A DNA stretch of 64,000 bases from Hemerocallis citrina (lineage: Eukaryota > Streptophyta > Magnoliopsida > Asparagales > Asphodelaceae). Below, one piece after another: positions 33,610-45,802 of the stretch; the stretch's first letter is position 1; every line of letters starts with the position of its first letter. The notes below the pieces were generated by a model. It made no database searches. It had not been told where the DNA came from and worked only from the letters and a program-made list of their open reading frames with translations. Location: assembly GCA_017893485.1 (NCBI GenBank), contig CM030366.1:49617896-49681895 (forward strand). Reading direction: 5' to 3'. A program made the position numbers and the translations under genes.

Positions 33610-33776
33610 CAAAACTAGACGATCCCAGTGTATCGGGCCTCGTTCCAAAATCAAACCATAGGGTTTCGCAAGCGCAGGGTAGCGCGAAGCCTACCCTGTG
33701 GCACCCTCTGGGGTCTTGCAAGCGCAGGACTGCACAATGCATCCTGTGGCACCCCAGCCAACGGTATTTCAGGAAT
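33610..33776 (-). repeat. Duplicated LTR segment, ectopic copy
   Basis: About 165 bp nearly the same as 34026-34191 (shared GGGTTTCGCAAGCGCAGGGT and the following bases). It sits where LTRs 1-3 have no such segment, flanked by imperfect direct repeats CCTATTCTAACGTC and CCTATCCTAATGTT. Confidence 0.7.
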
Positions 33777-34025
33777 GATGTTCCTATCCTAATGTTAGCA
33801 AGTCTCCGAAAGCAACATGCAGCCCATACTACATGCGACTCCATCTCAAGCCGTTTCTCCATATATATAGGGATTTGAACCCGCGTTACGCATTCTAATT
33901 GTACACAACCTGTCCCTGACACCTACACGTGACTGATGAGGTTGCAGATGTGGTCAAGTCCCACTAATGCATTTCGCCAGTGGTGTCTATGTTCGCCACT
34001 GCGACCCGGCTAACCGGACCTCTCC

Positions 34026-34191
34026 AAAAATAGACGAACCGAATGTATCGGGCGTCATTCCAAAATCAAACTATAGGGTTTCGCAAGCGCAGGGTAGCGC
34101 GAAGCCTACCCTGTGGCACCCTCTGGGGTCTCGCAAGCGCAGGACTGCACGATGCATCATGTGGCACTCCCAGCCACGGCACTTCAGGAAT
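34026..34191 (-). repeat. Duplicated LTR segment, resident copy
   Basis: The copy at the position also seen in LTRs 1-3 (for example 41375-41535, reversed). Confidence 0.7.
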
Positions 34192-35977
34192 TAACAGCGC
34201 GAGATACGCAACCCGTGTCCTCAACTTGTGAGACGGCACAGTACGTATCCCTTTGACGGGAAGGTACAACTCATTATCACCGCCTAAGGCCTGCCTCAAG
34301 GGACAAGTTGGTCGTAAGGTGCCCCCTACAACCAACTCCTCTCTCTTCGGCGAGGGTCTGAGCAAAATGAACTGTATAAGTCACTACCCTAATGATATCC
34401 CTGACTCGACGATCCTAGGGACGATAATATTATAACATAACATGCTAGGCCTTAAATTAGGCTTCGCAAGACAACTCTACTAGGCTGCTCAACCTAGACT
34501 TACCAGAACCCCTCAGGATCCGGTTCGTGGCTCATCGATCCAAGACTTCGACCGTGCGAATATACATGCAAGCCGCTACCCTATGTCTTGATGGTCAATA
34601 GCCCTTAGGGTGGTAATATCACCCTAGACGAGCACAACGAACTGTGTACTAGCTAACAAGCTATACACGAGTAACAACCACATACGAGCCCAATAAGCTA
34701 CGTATGAACAATAACTACCTACGAGCCAGGCGGCCTCGTAGGAGATAACCGCATACATACCAGCCAAATAAGCCGCATATGAGACCAACTGCTACGCACG
34801 GGCCGGTCGAGCCGCGTACAAGACAACAACCTACATACGAGCCAAATAAGCTACGTATGAGACCTACAGCTACATACGGGCCAGTCGAGCCACGTACGAG
34901 CACAACCATATGCAAACAACCATACAGGTAATCAATCTTAAAAGCAACCAAACGTGCTTAATAGCAAACTTGATCTTCTATTATTAGAAGCAACAGAAGA
35001 ATTTGCTAATAGTCTATGGTCGGTATTCTACTAAGGAAGAACCGAAGGCGACATAACAACCTTTATCAAATAACTATCACTAGTGGTCTTCCAATCCTTA
35101 TTACTTCAACCTATTGTGCCTTAAGCATGGCATACAATTGTGAGCCTTTTCCTACAACATTCTAATTATAAAACAGAACCACTCATCATCACACTCCTAA
35201 GTACGAATATGATTACGCTTGTGCTTACATCGAGCTTAAGCATGAAAATCACTACGACCTAGACATGAAGTCCATTATAGTCAAGCATGGGTTATAACTT
35301 GAGCGTAAGTGCTTACTACTTATCGTAACTAATCATCACAACCCAAGCATGGACATATAACTTAGTATGAACATGCAACATTCCAAGACATAGTAGGTAT
35401 TCTAACATTAACCCTACAACATTCTAAGCATGTATTTGAACTTAGCATGGTATAGAACATAACATAAAAATCACTACAACTAACCATGAGTAGTTTCTTT
35501 AATCTAAGCATGAATATCATAGTATGGATACCATTAACTTAACATAATCAATAATTAGCATGACACCTGCTTACTTAGCATGAATAATGATTAAGCATGA
35601 TCGTCTACTAACATAGCATGAACAAATACTTATCTAAGCATGGGTATCGTGTAAACATGAGTATTCATTTAATCTAGCATGGTATACAACTTACTTACAA
35701 TTAAAACTAGCATGGTATACCACTTACTTACAATTTAAACTAGTATGGTATACAACTTTTCTACCATTTATCTAGCATGGCATATAACTTCCCTACAATT
35801 AAACTAACATGGTATACAACTTTTCTACTATCATCCAAGCATGAATCTTTATTAAGCATGAATAACTACTAAACATGAATGTCTTACTAAGCATGGGTAA
35901 CTATTAGTATGAACATAGAACATTCCTAAGTATATATGTATATATACTTCTAACATAGTATGTAATTTTGTCATGGA

Positions 35978-36400
35978 TCCTACAACATTCTAAGCATAAT
36001 TAAATTAATCTAAACATGGTAGGAAACTCTTAGAATGAATCCTACAACATTCTAAGCATAAATGAGTTAATCTAAACATGGTAGGAAATTCTTAGAATGA
36101 ATCCTACAACATTCTAAGCATAATTAACACTCCTAAATATGGTAGATAATTTTAGAATGAATCCTACAACATTCTAAGCATAAATAAATTACTAAACATG
36201 ATAGGTATTTTTAGAATGAATCCTACAACATTCTAAGCCTCATTAAACATGCTAGGTATTTTTAGAAGAAGTCCTACAACATTCTAAGCATCATTAAACA
36301 TGCTAGGTATTTTTAGAAGAAATCCTACAACATTCTAAGCATCTTTAAACATGCTAGGTATTTTTAGAAGAAATGCTACAACATTCTAAGCATATCTAAA
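35978..36400. repeat. Minisatellite, 51-62 bp units, in solo LTR
   Basis: Eight units beginning TCCTACAACATTCTAAGC (35978, 36040, 36102, 36162, 36221, 36272, 36323, 36374; one base changed in the last). The period falls from 62 to 51 bp. LTRs 1-3 have only about three such units. Confidence 0.8.
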
Positions 36401-37339
36401 TTAATCTAATATAATCTTAGCATGGTATTTGCTTTATGAACATAAAATAACCATCTACAACTATCTACTACTACTACTACTCTATTTTAACCAAGAACAT
36501 AACATCCAACTATCTACTACTACTACTATTTCATTTTAACCAAGAACATAACATACAACTACTATTTTATTTTAATCAACATACTACTACTATTTTATTT
36601 TAACAAGCTACTTCTTAATTGTCTACTATTCTTTATTAGTAGATTTATTATCACTAGTGATTATAAAAGAAAGGATCTTTTTATTTATTCTACAACTAGT
36701 GATTATAAAGGAAAAGATCTTTTTTATTTATTCTACAACTAGTGATTTATGTTAATTTCTAATGTATGTTCTTTTTACTTAAGAAAGAAAACTACAATAA
36801 TAAAATGAGGTAAGAACCTTCATCCAACATATGCTTATTATTATTTGTCCAAGTTCAATACAAGTCCTACAACCAAAATGGTTGTATAAAAATGGTTCAT
36901 ATGCTTTATGTATAGCCCACATTCAAGTCCTACAACCTTAAGTGGTTGTATGTAAAAGTTCATATGCATGTGTCATTTTTGTTCAAGTAGTTAGTTCCTT
37001 TACTAACAACATTCAAAATAAGAACTCCTACAACCATACTACTTCAAACCATCCATACCAAAAAGAAAAATAAACAAGGAGGGTAAGAAGAAGAAGAATC
37101 ACCAAAACACCATTCAAATAACCAAACAAACAAACAAACAAACAAGCAAGGAGAAACCCCCACCTTGTTTCTTTTCTTTGATGGAAGAACTAGATTACTC
37201 TCCTCCTTAGCTCCTAGAATCTCCTACTAGCCCTACAAATAAAAACTCTCAAGTTAGCATGGTGATCTCTCTTTCTTTTCCTTTCTTTCTTTCTTTCTTT
37301 TTGATCTTTCTAAAATGAGACTAAGGTGAAGGAAGTGGG

Positions 37340-37347
37340 TATTTATA
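37340..37347 (-). promoter_or_regulatory. TATA box of reversed solo LTR
   Basis: TATAAATA on the minus strand within CACCTATAAATA, as in LTRs 1-3. Confidence 0.6.
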
Positions 37348-38210
37348 GGTGGAGAGAAGGGTGGAAAATGAAAATAGCACACACACAAGTGCAAAAAGGC
37401 CCTCCCTTAAATTGGGGCCGGCCATACCCCTATGGGAGATAGGGGTGAGGTGGAGGGAGGTGTTATGTGGTGGAGGTGTGGTATGGGAGAGGTAGTTTCT
37501 AGTAATCTCCCTTAATCCCTTATGTCTTTGTAACCCTAGGTTTAACCTCCTAATCAAACCCTAACCATCTAATTGAGTTTTGTCTTAACAAAACAAGTGT
37601 TGTCCAAAAATACACAACACACAATTTGTATAATGTACCAATCGACATACTATACGTATGTGCGCATATATGTCTGTATACCGAAAATCTTTGCATAATC
37701 CGTATAAAAATAATTAAATCACTGAAATAATAATAAAATAAATTTTATTATTAGTTCGGAAGATCACGGTATCAATTTGATACAATACGGATGTATACTG
37801 ACTGATATCTGGGTACAGATGATGTCTATGAATAAACCGGTTGAAAATCACCAAAATAATTCAATTTTGGAATTAAAACAAAATATAATAAAATAATAAT
37901 AAAATAATAATTTATATACGGAAATTTCCGTCCGGAATATTACATCTTTGGACAACACTTGTTTTGTTATGACAAAACCCATTAGATTGTTAGGGTTTAT
38001 AAGTGTTTAACCTAGGTTAAGTATGCATGAAAAGATTAAGAAAACCCTTCTGGAAACCCTCACATAACACCTCCCCCACATAACACCATACCACACCCAT
38101 ACCTCCACCTCACCCCTACCTTCCCTAAGGTTTGGCCGGCCCCCAATTTGTGGAAGGTTTTTGTGCAATTGTGTGTGTGCACATTTGCACTATCCACCCT
38201 TATCTCCACC

Positions 38211-38243
38211 TATAAATACCCCCTCCTTCTCCACCTATAAATA
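38211..38243 (+). promoter_or_regulatory. Two tandem TATA boxes in LTR 1
   Basis: TATAAATA at 38211 and again at 38236, produced by a 25 bp direct duplication (CTATAAATACCCCCTCCTTC unit). LTRs 2 and 3 have a single copy. Confidence 0.65.
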
Positions 38244-39709
38244 CCCCCTCCTTCTCCACCTTGTCTCATTTTAGAAAGATCAAAAAGAAAGAAAGAAAGA
38301 AAGGAAAGGAAAAGAAAGAGAGAACCTCATACTAATTTGAGAGTTTTTCCATTGTAGGTATTCCATAGAGATTCTAAAGGCTAGGGGAAGGAGAAGTTTT
38401 AGCTAGCAAGTTCTTCCAACAAAGAGAACAAGGTGGGGGGTTCTCCATTTGTTTGTTTGGTTGTTTGTTTGTTTGTTTGTTTGTTTGTTGTATTGTTGTT
38501 TGACTTCTTCTTCTTACCCTCCTTATTTTGTTTTCTTTGGTTCTTTTTGGGAATGGTTTGTAGAAGTGGTATGGTTATATGTATGTTTGTAAAATGGTAA
38601 CAACCACATAAAAAGAAAAGAAACAAATGGTGGTGTTAAATACACATAAAGATCAAATCTTTAAAATTGTAGTTGTTGTTTATGTTTGTTGTTGGACTAA
38701 AATGGCATAATGCATATGAACTTGCACATACAACCGATTGGGGGTTGTAGGACTTGTAGGACTTGAATATGAACTATACATAAAGCATATGAACATTTTA
38801 TACAACCATTGTTGGTTGTAGGATTTGTGTTGGACTTGACTAAAAAGATAAGCATATGGGTTGAACCAAATAAAAGTTCTTGCCTTATTTTTATTATTGT
38901 TGTTCTCTTTTGTAATCTTAAAAAGAACCTAAATTAGATGTTATTTCTAATTAATGGAAAAGAAATTAACCTAAATCACTAGTTGTAGAATGAATAAAAA
39001 GATCTTCTCTTTTTATGATCACTAGTAATAAATAAATGCTAATAAAGAATAGTAGCCATTTAAGTAGTAGTAGTATGTTGATTAAATAAAGTAGTAGTGG
39101 CATGTTGTTAAAATAAAGTAGTAGTGGCATGTTGTTAAAATAAAGTAGTAGTAGTAGTAAATGTTAAAAAGAAGTAGTTGTAGATGGTTACGATATGAAA
39201 AAATGTTAGTAGCTAGCTATTCATGTTTAAAATAATATAGTAGTAGTTGATGTTCATGTTTAAGTAAAGTAGTGTAGTCAATGTTCATGTTAAATAAGTA
39301 GCATTAGTAGATGTTTATAAATTTGTATTAGATGTTCATGTTTAAATAAAGTTTAGTAGAGGTTTATGTTCAAATAAAATTGTAGTAGAAAGATAGTAGA
39401 TGTTCATGCTTCATGCTAAGCTAGTGAGTATCATGCTTAACTATTATTCATGCTAAGCATCTATTCATGCTTAGAATGTTGTAGAATTTATTCTAAAAAT
39501 ACCTACCATGTTTAGGAATGATATACATGTTGTAGGATTAATGCTAAAATCATCTATCATGTTTAGGAATAATTATTCATGCTTAGAATGTTGTAGGATA
39601 AATGCTAAAATTACTTACCATGTTTAGAAGTATATATATATACTTAGGAATATTGTATGTTCATACTAGTAGTTATTCATGCTTAGTAGTTATTCATGCT
39701 TAATAAGAT

Positions 39710-40205
39710 TCTATGCTTAGATGATTGTAGGAAAGCATATACCATGCTAGATTAATTTATCTATGCTTAGATAATTGTAGGAAAGCATATACCATGCTAG
39801 ATTAATTTATCTATGCTTAGATAATTGTAGGAAAGCATATACCATGCTAGATTAATTTATCTATGCTTAGATGATTGTAGAAAAGTAGTATACCATGCTA
39901 GATTAATTTATCTATGCTTAGATAATTGTAGGAAAGCATATACCATGCTAGATTAATTTATCTATGCTTAGATGATTGTAGGAAAGTAGTATACCATGCT
40001 AGATTAATTTATCTATGTTTAGATAATTGGTATATCATGCTAGATTAACTTATCCATGCTTACATGCTTGTAGGAAAGTAGTATACCTTGCTAGATTAAA
40101 TTATCTATGTTTAGATAATTTTAGGAAAGTGATATATAATGCTAGATTAATTTATCCATACCTACATGCTTGTAGGAAAGTTGTATACCATGCTAGATTC
40201 ATTTA
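39710..40205. repeat. 50 bp minisatellite in LTR 1
   Basis: About ten units with the core TTATCTATGCTTAGAT and TACCATGCTAGATTAA; the period is 50 bp in most copies. Confidence 0.8.
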
Positions 40206-42332
40206 TCTATACTTAGATTGTAGTAGGAATCATTATATATGTTTATAATGTTGTAGGATTGATGTTTAATTAACCTACCATGTTAGAACGTTGTAGGAGT
40301 ATTATGGTGAGTGGTTGTGTTATATGAATAGATTTTCATAGGAAGATGCACGCAATTGTATGCCATTTGGGAGACCACTAGTAATAGTTAGTTTGATAAA
40401 GATTGTTATGTCGCCTTCGGTTCTTCCTTAGTAGAATACCGACCATAGACTATTAGTAAATTCTTCTGTTGCTTCTAATAATAGAAGATCAAGTTTGCTA
40501 GTAAGCACGTTTGGTTGCTTTTAAGATTGATTACCTGTATGGTTGTTTGCATATGGTTGTGCTCGTACGTGGCTCGACTGGCCCGTACGTAGCTGTGGGT
40601 CTCATACGTAGCTTATTTGGCTCGTATGTAGGTTGTTGTCTCGTACGCGGTTCGACTGGCCCATGCGTAGCTGTTGGTCTCATACGCGGCTTATTTGGCT
40701 GGTATGTACATTGTTGTCTCCTACGAGGCCCGCTTGGCTCGTAGGTAGTTATTATTTCATAACTAGCTTATTGGCTCGTATGTGGTGGTTACTCGTGTAT
40801 AGCTTGTTAGCTAGTACACAGTTCGTTGTGTTTGTCTAGGGTGATATTACCACCCTAAGGGCTATCGACCATCAAGATATATGTTCTCTTAACCTAAGGA
40901 ACTGTGGAGGAGTCACTCCTTTGTGTACCATCGAATCTTAACCAGGGTAGTTGATCGAGGACCGAAGTATAGATGGAATCCAAGTCTAGGGTAGCGGCAT
41001 GCATATATATTCGCACGACCGAAGTCTTGGATCGATGAGCCACGAACCTGAGGGGTTCTGGTGAGTCTAGGTTGAGCAGCCTAGTAGAGTTGTCTTGAGA
41101 AGCCTAATTTAAGGCGTAGCATGTTATGTTATAATATTATCGTCCCTAGGATTGTCGAGTCAGGGACATCATTAAGGTAGTGACTTATAAAGATCATTTT
41201 GCTCAGACCCTAGCGGAAGAGAGAGGAGTTGGTTTAGGGGGCGCCTTACGACCAACTTGTCCCTCGAGGCAGGCCTTAGGTGGTGATAGTGGGTTGTACC
41301 TTCCCGTCAAAGGGATACGTACGGTGCCGTCTCACAAGTTGAGGACACGGGTTGCGTATCTCGCGCTGTTAATTCCTGGAGTACCGTGGCTGAGGGTTGC
41401 CACAGGATGCATTGTGCAGTCCTGCGCTTGCGAGACCCCAGAGGGTGCCACAGGGTAGGCTTCGCGCTACCCTGCGCTTGCGAGACCCTATTGTTTGATT
41501 TTGGAATGACGCCCGATACATTGGGTTCGTCTGTTTTTAGTGAGGTCCGGTTAGCCGGGTCGCAGTGGCGAACATAGACACCATTGGCGAAATGCATTAG
41601 TGGGACTTGACCACGTATGCAACCTCATCAGTCACGTGTAGGTGTCAGGAACAGGTTGTGTACAATTAGAAATTCGTAACGCGGGTTAAAATCCCTATAT
41701 ATGGAGAAATGGCTTGAGATGGGATCGCATGTAGTATGGGCTGCATGTTGCTTCGGAGACTTGCTGACGTTAGAATAGGGAGCATCCTAGTTCTATTTAA
41801 ATATCGCATTAGAGTCTAGTCTTAGCACCCACGAACACTTAAACTACACCAACACCATTGCTATATTTTGTATATTGTTTGGGAGATTCGCTGCTATATG
41901 ATCAGCCTTTAAGCGTCAGTGAATACTGACGTCCCTACTTCCATAGGTACTGGATCGCCGAAGTACAAGGCGAGATTCAGGAGGACTCAAGGCAAGGAAA
42001 GTAAGGAGTCAGTGTTATATTTAGTTCCGCTGCAGTATATGTATTGATTATCTATTAGTGAGAAGTACTCAAGTGAGAGTTACCAAGTGTTGTTCTTCAT
42101 TCCTTGTACTCTGATGTAAGATATTGAAGGTTGTAATACTTGAAAATGTAAAGGTAATATTGTAACTCTATTGTAAGGTATTGCAATTGTATAATGTTCG
42201 GACTTGTAATACATTGAGTATTGAATAAAAAGTTTTAAATTCTCCTGTTTTTCTGTGTATTGTGACTAATTGAAGAAAAGGTTTTGGCTCGTGTCACGGT
42301 TTTCCAGTATTGGAAATTGGGGCGCTACAGAG

Positions 42333-42344
42333 TGGTATCAGAGC
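42333..42344 (+). other. Primer binding site, internal region 1
   Basis: TGGTATCAGAGC, three bases (GAG) after the LTR 1 end; the initiator Met tRNA type, with the same GAG spacer as in the chromovirus. Confidence 0.9.
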
Positions 42345-42509
42345 TGACTTCTATTTACAGTCTAACACAGTAGGAAAATTAAACTTGAATGCCCTTTAGG
42401 AGTCGAAATTTAGTTAGTTGTAGGCAATTGTAATTCATATTGTTGTTCCTTTCAACTATGTTTTATGATTTTCCTATATCTGGACTAATTCCAGTATGTA
42501 TATTTTAGG

Positions 42510-43229
42510 ATGGTATTCGAAGATATCCTAACCGAGGATGTATTGATGGAGGAGAGTGAGCCAATTTCAAGGGATGATCCGATGATCTCGAGCGAGGAGC
42601 CAAAGGAGATTTCATTACAAGTTAACCTCAAGATGAACTCGCCTTCGCCACCGCGAGGGCCAAGTATGGATCAACGCAGGGCGGCGGCAGCCAGCATATA
42701 TCGAGAAATGAGGAAGCTAATGAAGTACGTAGCCAGGATAGATCGTCAAGCTAAGAAATTGGGTGATACTTGCATAGCTACACTAGCAGGCATGGCAGAG
42801 GAGCGGGAATATTTCAACGCTAGATTGGCACAACTACGACGTGAGTGGGAGCAAGTTCTAGAGACCGCCAAGGTTATAGTATGCCATTTTTGTGAGGAGG
42901 ATGTGCACGAGAAATCCGTCTGTCCACGACGAGGAGGAAAAAGACCTACACCAGCATCAGGATTCGAGAACCAAGGTCAGAAACAGAAGGCTCAGAAAAC
43001 AAAGGGCAAACTCAAAGGCACCAAGACAGGGGGATGTTTCCTATGTAGTGAGCAAGGTCATTTCAAGAAACAATGCCCGATGAAGAACTTTCGGGCAGAA
43101 ACCCGTACATGTCACAGTTGTGGGAAGATTGGTCATATTAAGCCAAACTGTCCCCAACTTCACAAAAATGACGACAGATCAGCCTTAAGGATGGACAACA
43201 AAGGAAAGGAGCCTGTTCACCAAGGGTGA
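42510..43229 (+). CDS. Three-zinc-knuckle protein, internal region 1
   Basis: A 239-residue frame, the only open one in internal region 1. Residues 1-35 are acidic (MVFEDILTEDVLMEESEP). Residues about 54-118 are basic/amphipathic and probably helical (IYREMRKLMKYVARIDRQAK, FNARLAQLRREWEQVLETAK). Three C-x2-C-x4-H-x4-C knuckles follow: CHFCEEDVHEKSVC, CFLCSEQGHFKKQC and CHSCGKIGHIKPNC, with a Lys/Gln-rich linker. This looks like a nucleocapsid-type RNA-binding protein without a recognisable capsid domain. The frame at 49539 is nearly identical: about six replacement and five silent differences by eye, plus one codon indel. In knuckle 1 the usual Gly before His is Val here but Gly in the other copy. 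Confidence 0.75.
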   Translation: MVFEDILTEDVLMEESEPISRDDPMISSEEPKEISLQVNLKMNSPSPPRGPSMDQRRAAAASIYREMRKLMKYVARIDRQAKKLGDTCIATLAGMAEEREYFNARLAQLRREWEQVLETAKVIVCHFCEEDVHEKSVCPRRGGKRPTPASGFENQGQKQKAQKTKGKLKGTKTGGCFLCSEQGHFKKQCPMKNFRAETRTCHSCGKIGHIKPNCPQLHKNDDRSALRMDNKGKEPVHQG

Positions 43230-43774
43230 GAATTCGCACGTACTAAGAGCAAGTTGAAGGATCTAGTAACAATATGTGCATATAGAACTGCAACTAAGTC
43301 TAAAGGTTGCATCTTTTGAAACTTATTTTTGGACGAAAGAAGTTATATATGAAGTAACACTTTTTGTAACCCGTCGGATCTATATAAATATGAAATCCAG
43401 GCAACTGTTTTGTTCAAACTTGGTTCGTCATAATCTTTTGTCTAAATTATTTTCCAAGAGTTGATGTGTGTGCGAGGGGCAACTCCAGAATTGGTTCTAT
43501 TGATTACAACATCTGGAGCCTCAACTTGAGCAAATTACAGGAGAGAATCCTGGAAGTTGGAAGTGATGTTCATAGGACACATCATATTCTGAAGAGGGAG
43601 TAGCTACCGAATTGCAAAGGTCGGGTTCTTTGGAGAACCAGTTCGTGAATGAGCCACTTGGGAGCCAAAAAACAGCATAAGCTTTCTTTCCCCGAGTTAT
43701 TAGGGTATGGGTGTTTGCCTGTTTTCCTAACTTAACGTAGTTCTGAGGACAGAACTATTCTAAGGAGGGAGTAT
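43230..43774 (+). other. 3' untranslated part and PPT, internal region 1
   Basis: No supported gene; the 62-codon frame at 43276 recurs in the second copy but lacks features. It ends with ACTATTCTAAGGAGGGAGTA (PPT, about 43754-43773) next to the LTR 2 start at 43775. A damaged PPT-like motif (TATTCTGAAGAGGGAG) lies at 43587. Confidence 0.7.
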
Positions 43775-44376
43775 TGTAATATCCCGGACGGATATTACCG
43801 TGTATAAATTATTATTTCATTATTTTTTTATTATTATTTTGTTTTAATTCCAAAATTGAATTATTTTGGTGATTTTCAACCGGTTTATTCATAGACATTA
43901 TCTGTACCCAGATACCGGTCAGTATACATCCGTATTGTATCAAATTGATACCGTGACCTTCCGAACTGATAATAGAATTTATTTTATTATTATTTTCAAG
44001 ATCAAATTATTTTTATACGGATTATGCAAAGATTTTCGGTATACAGACATATATGCGCACGTACGAGTAGTATGTCGATTAGTGCATTATACGAATTGTG
44101 TGTTGTGTATCTTTGGACAACACTTGTTTTGTTATGACAAAACCCATTAGATTGTTAGGGTTTATAAGTGTTTAACCTAGGTTAAGTATGCATGAAAAGG
44201 TTAAGGAAACCCTTCTAGAAACCCTCACATAACACCTCCCCCACATAACACCATACCACACCCATACCTCCACCTCACCCCTACCATCCCTAAGGTATGG
44301 CCGGCCCCCAATTTGTGGAGGGGTTTTTGTGCAATTGTGTGTGTGCACATTTGCACTATCCACCCTTCTCTCCACC

Positions 44377-44384
44377 TATAAATA
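44377..44384 (+). promoter_or_regulatory. TATA box of LTR 2
   Basis: TATAAATA within CACCTATAAATACCCC, about 600 bp into the LTR. Confidence 0.6.
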
Positions 44385-45802
44385 CCCCCTCCTTCTCCAC
44401 CTTGTCTCATTTTAGAAAGATCAAAAAGAAAGAAAGAAAGAAAGGAAAGGAAAAGAAAGAGAGAACCTCATACTAATTTGAGAGTTTTTCCATTGTAGGT
44501 ATTCCATAGAGATTCTAAAGGCTAGGGGAAGGAGAAGTTTTAGCTAGCAAGTTCTTCCAACAAAGAGAACTAGGTGGGGGGTTCTCCATTTGTTTGTTTG
44601 GTTGTTTGTTTGTTTGTTTGTTTGTTTGTTGTATTGTTGTTTGACTTCTTCTTCTTACCCTCCTTATTTTGTTTTCTTTGGTTCTTTTTGGGAATGGTTT
44701 GTAGAAGTGGTATGGTTATATGTATGTTTGTAAAATGGTAACAACCACATAAAAAGAAAAGAAACAAATGGTGGTGTTAAATACACATAAAGATCAAATC
44801 TTTAAAATTGTAGTTGTTGTTTATGTTTGTTGTTGGACTAAAATGGCATAATGCATATGAACTTGCACATACAACCGATTGGGGGTTGTAGGACTTGTAG
44901 GACTTGAATATGAACTATACATAAAGCATATGAACATTTTATACAACCATTGTTGGTTGTAGGACTTGTGTTGGACTTGACTAAAAAGATAAGCATATGG
45001 GTTGAACCAAATAAAAGTTCTTGCCTTACTTTTATTATTGTTGTTCTCTTTTGTAATCTTAAAAAGAACCTAAATTAGATGTTATTTCTAATTAATGGAA
45101 AAGAAATTAACCTAAATCACTAGTTGTAGAATGAATAAAAAGATCTTCTCTTTTTATGATCACTACTAATAAATAAATGCTAATAAAGAATAGTAGACAT
45201 TTAAGTAGTAGTAGTTTGTTGATTAAATAAAGTAGTAGTGGCATGTTGTTAAAATAAAGTAGTAGTAGTAGTAAATGTTAAAAAGAAGTAGTTGTAGATG
45301 GTTACGATATGAAAAAATGTTAGTAGCTAGCTATTCATGTTTAAAATAAAATAGTAGTAGTTGATGTTCATGATTAAGTAGTGTAGTAAATGTTCATGTT
45401 AAATAAGTAGCATTAGTAGATGTTTATAAATTTGTATTAGATGTTCATGTTTAAATAAAGTTTAGTAGAGGTTTATGTTCAAATAAAATTGTAGTAGAAA
45501 GATAGTAGATGTTCATGCTTCATGCTAAGCTAGTGAGTATCATGCTTAACTATTATTCATGCTAAGCATCTACTCATGCTTAGAATGTTGTAGGATTTAT
45601 TCTAAAAATACCTACCATGTTTAGGAATGATATACATGTTGTAGGATTAATGCTAAAATCATCTATCATGTTTAGGAATAATTATTCATGCTTAGAATGT
45701 TGTAGGATAAATGCTAAAATTACTTACCATGTTTAGAAGTATATATATATACTTAGGAATGTTGTATGTTCATACTAGTAGTTATTCATGCTTAATACGA
45801 TT

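Larger units (their letters stand above)
33040..37944 (-). mobile_element. Solo LTR of the same family, reversed (4.9 kb)
   Basis: The minus strand starts TGTAATATTCCGGACGG (37944) and ends GGGGCGCTACA (33040). It is flanked by the duplication TCTTT (33035-33039 and 37945-37949), and the host LTR is continuous across the flanks by comparison with LTR 2 (44110-44115). There is no internal region. It belongs to a somewhat different subfamily: other minisatellite units are expanded, about 110 bp is absent near 34585, and a segment of about 165 bp is duplicated. Confidence 0.9.
32705..42329 (+). repeat. LTR 1 of the array (about 4.7 kb without insert)
   Basis: It starts CGTAATATCCCG (TG changed to CG) and ends GGGGCGCTACA. 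The reversed solo LTR at 33040-37944 splits it 335 bp from the start. Contents: duplicated TATA box at 38211-38243, (GAAA)n near 38285, (GTTT)n near 38453-38489, a 50 bp minisatellite at 39710-40205, a region of repeated CGTACG/GGCTCG motifs at 40565-40745, a hairpin-forming segment near 41448-41476, and AATAAA at 42224. Open frames here recur only as parts of the repeat and are not supported as genes. Confidence 0.87.

Noticed and set aside
35978..36400. CRISPR-like array
   Set aside because: Units are contiguous with no unique spacers, and the context is a plant LTR.
38399..38626. Minus-strand frame with KKSNNNTTNKQTNKQTTKQT
   Set aside because: Translation of the (GTTT)n microsatellite in the LTR; also at 44570 and 51543 with different lengths.
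40511..40744. 77-codon frame (MVAFKIDYLYGCLHMVVLVRG) repeated at 46636 and 53679 and reversed at 34715
   Set aside because: It is conserved only because the LTR is repeated. It arises from short CGTACG/GGCTCG repeats, has no domain, and lies inside the LTR.
41307..41597. 96-codon frames in LTRs (also 47439, 54507, 33967)
   Set aside because: They overlap the hairpin-forming GC-richer part of the LTR; overlapping frames on both strands are open and differ among copies by frameshifts, so no coding support.
44172..44375. Minus-strand frame near the LTR TATA region (also 51204)
   Set aside because: Antisense to the promoter leader, low complexity, explained by LTR repetition.
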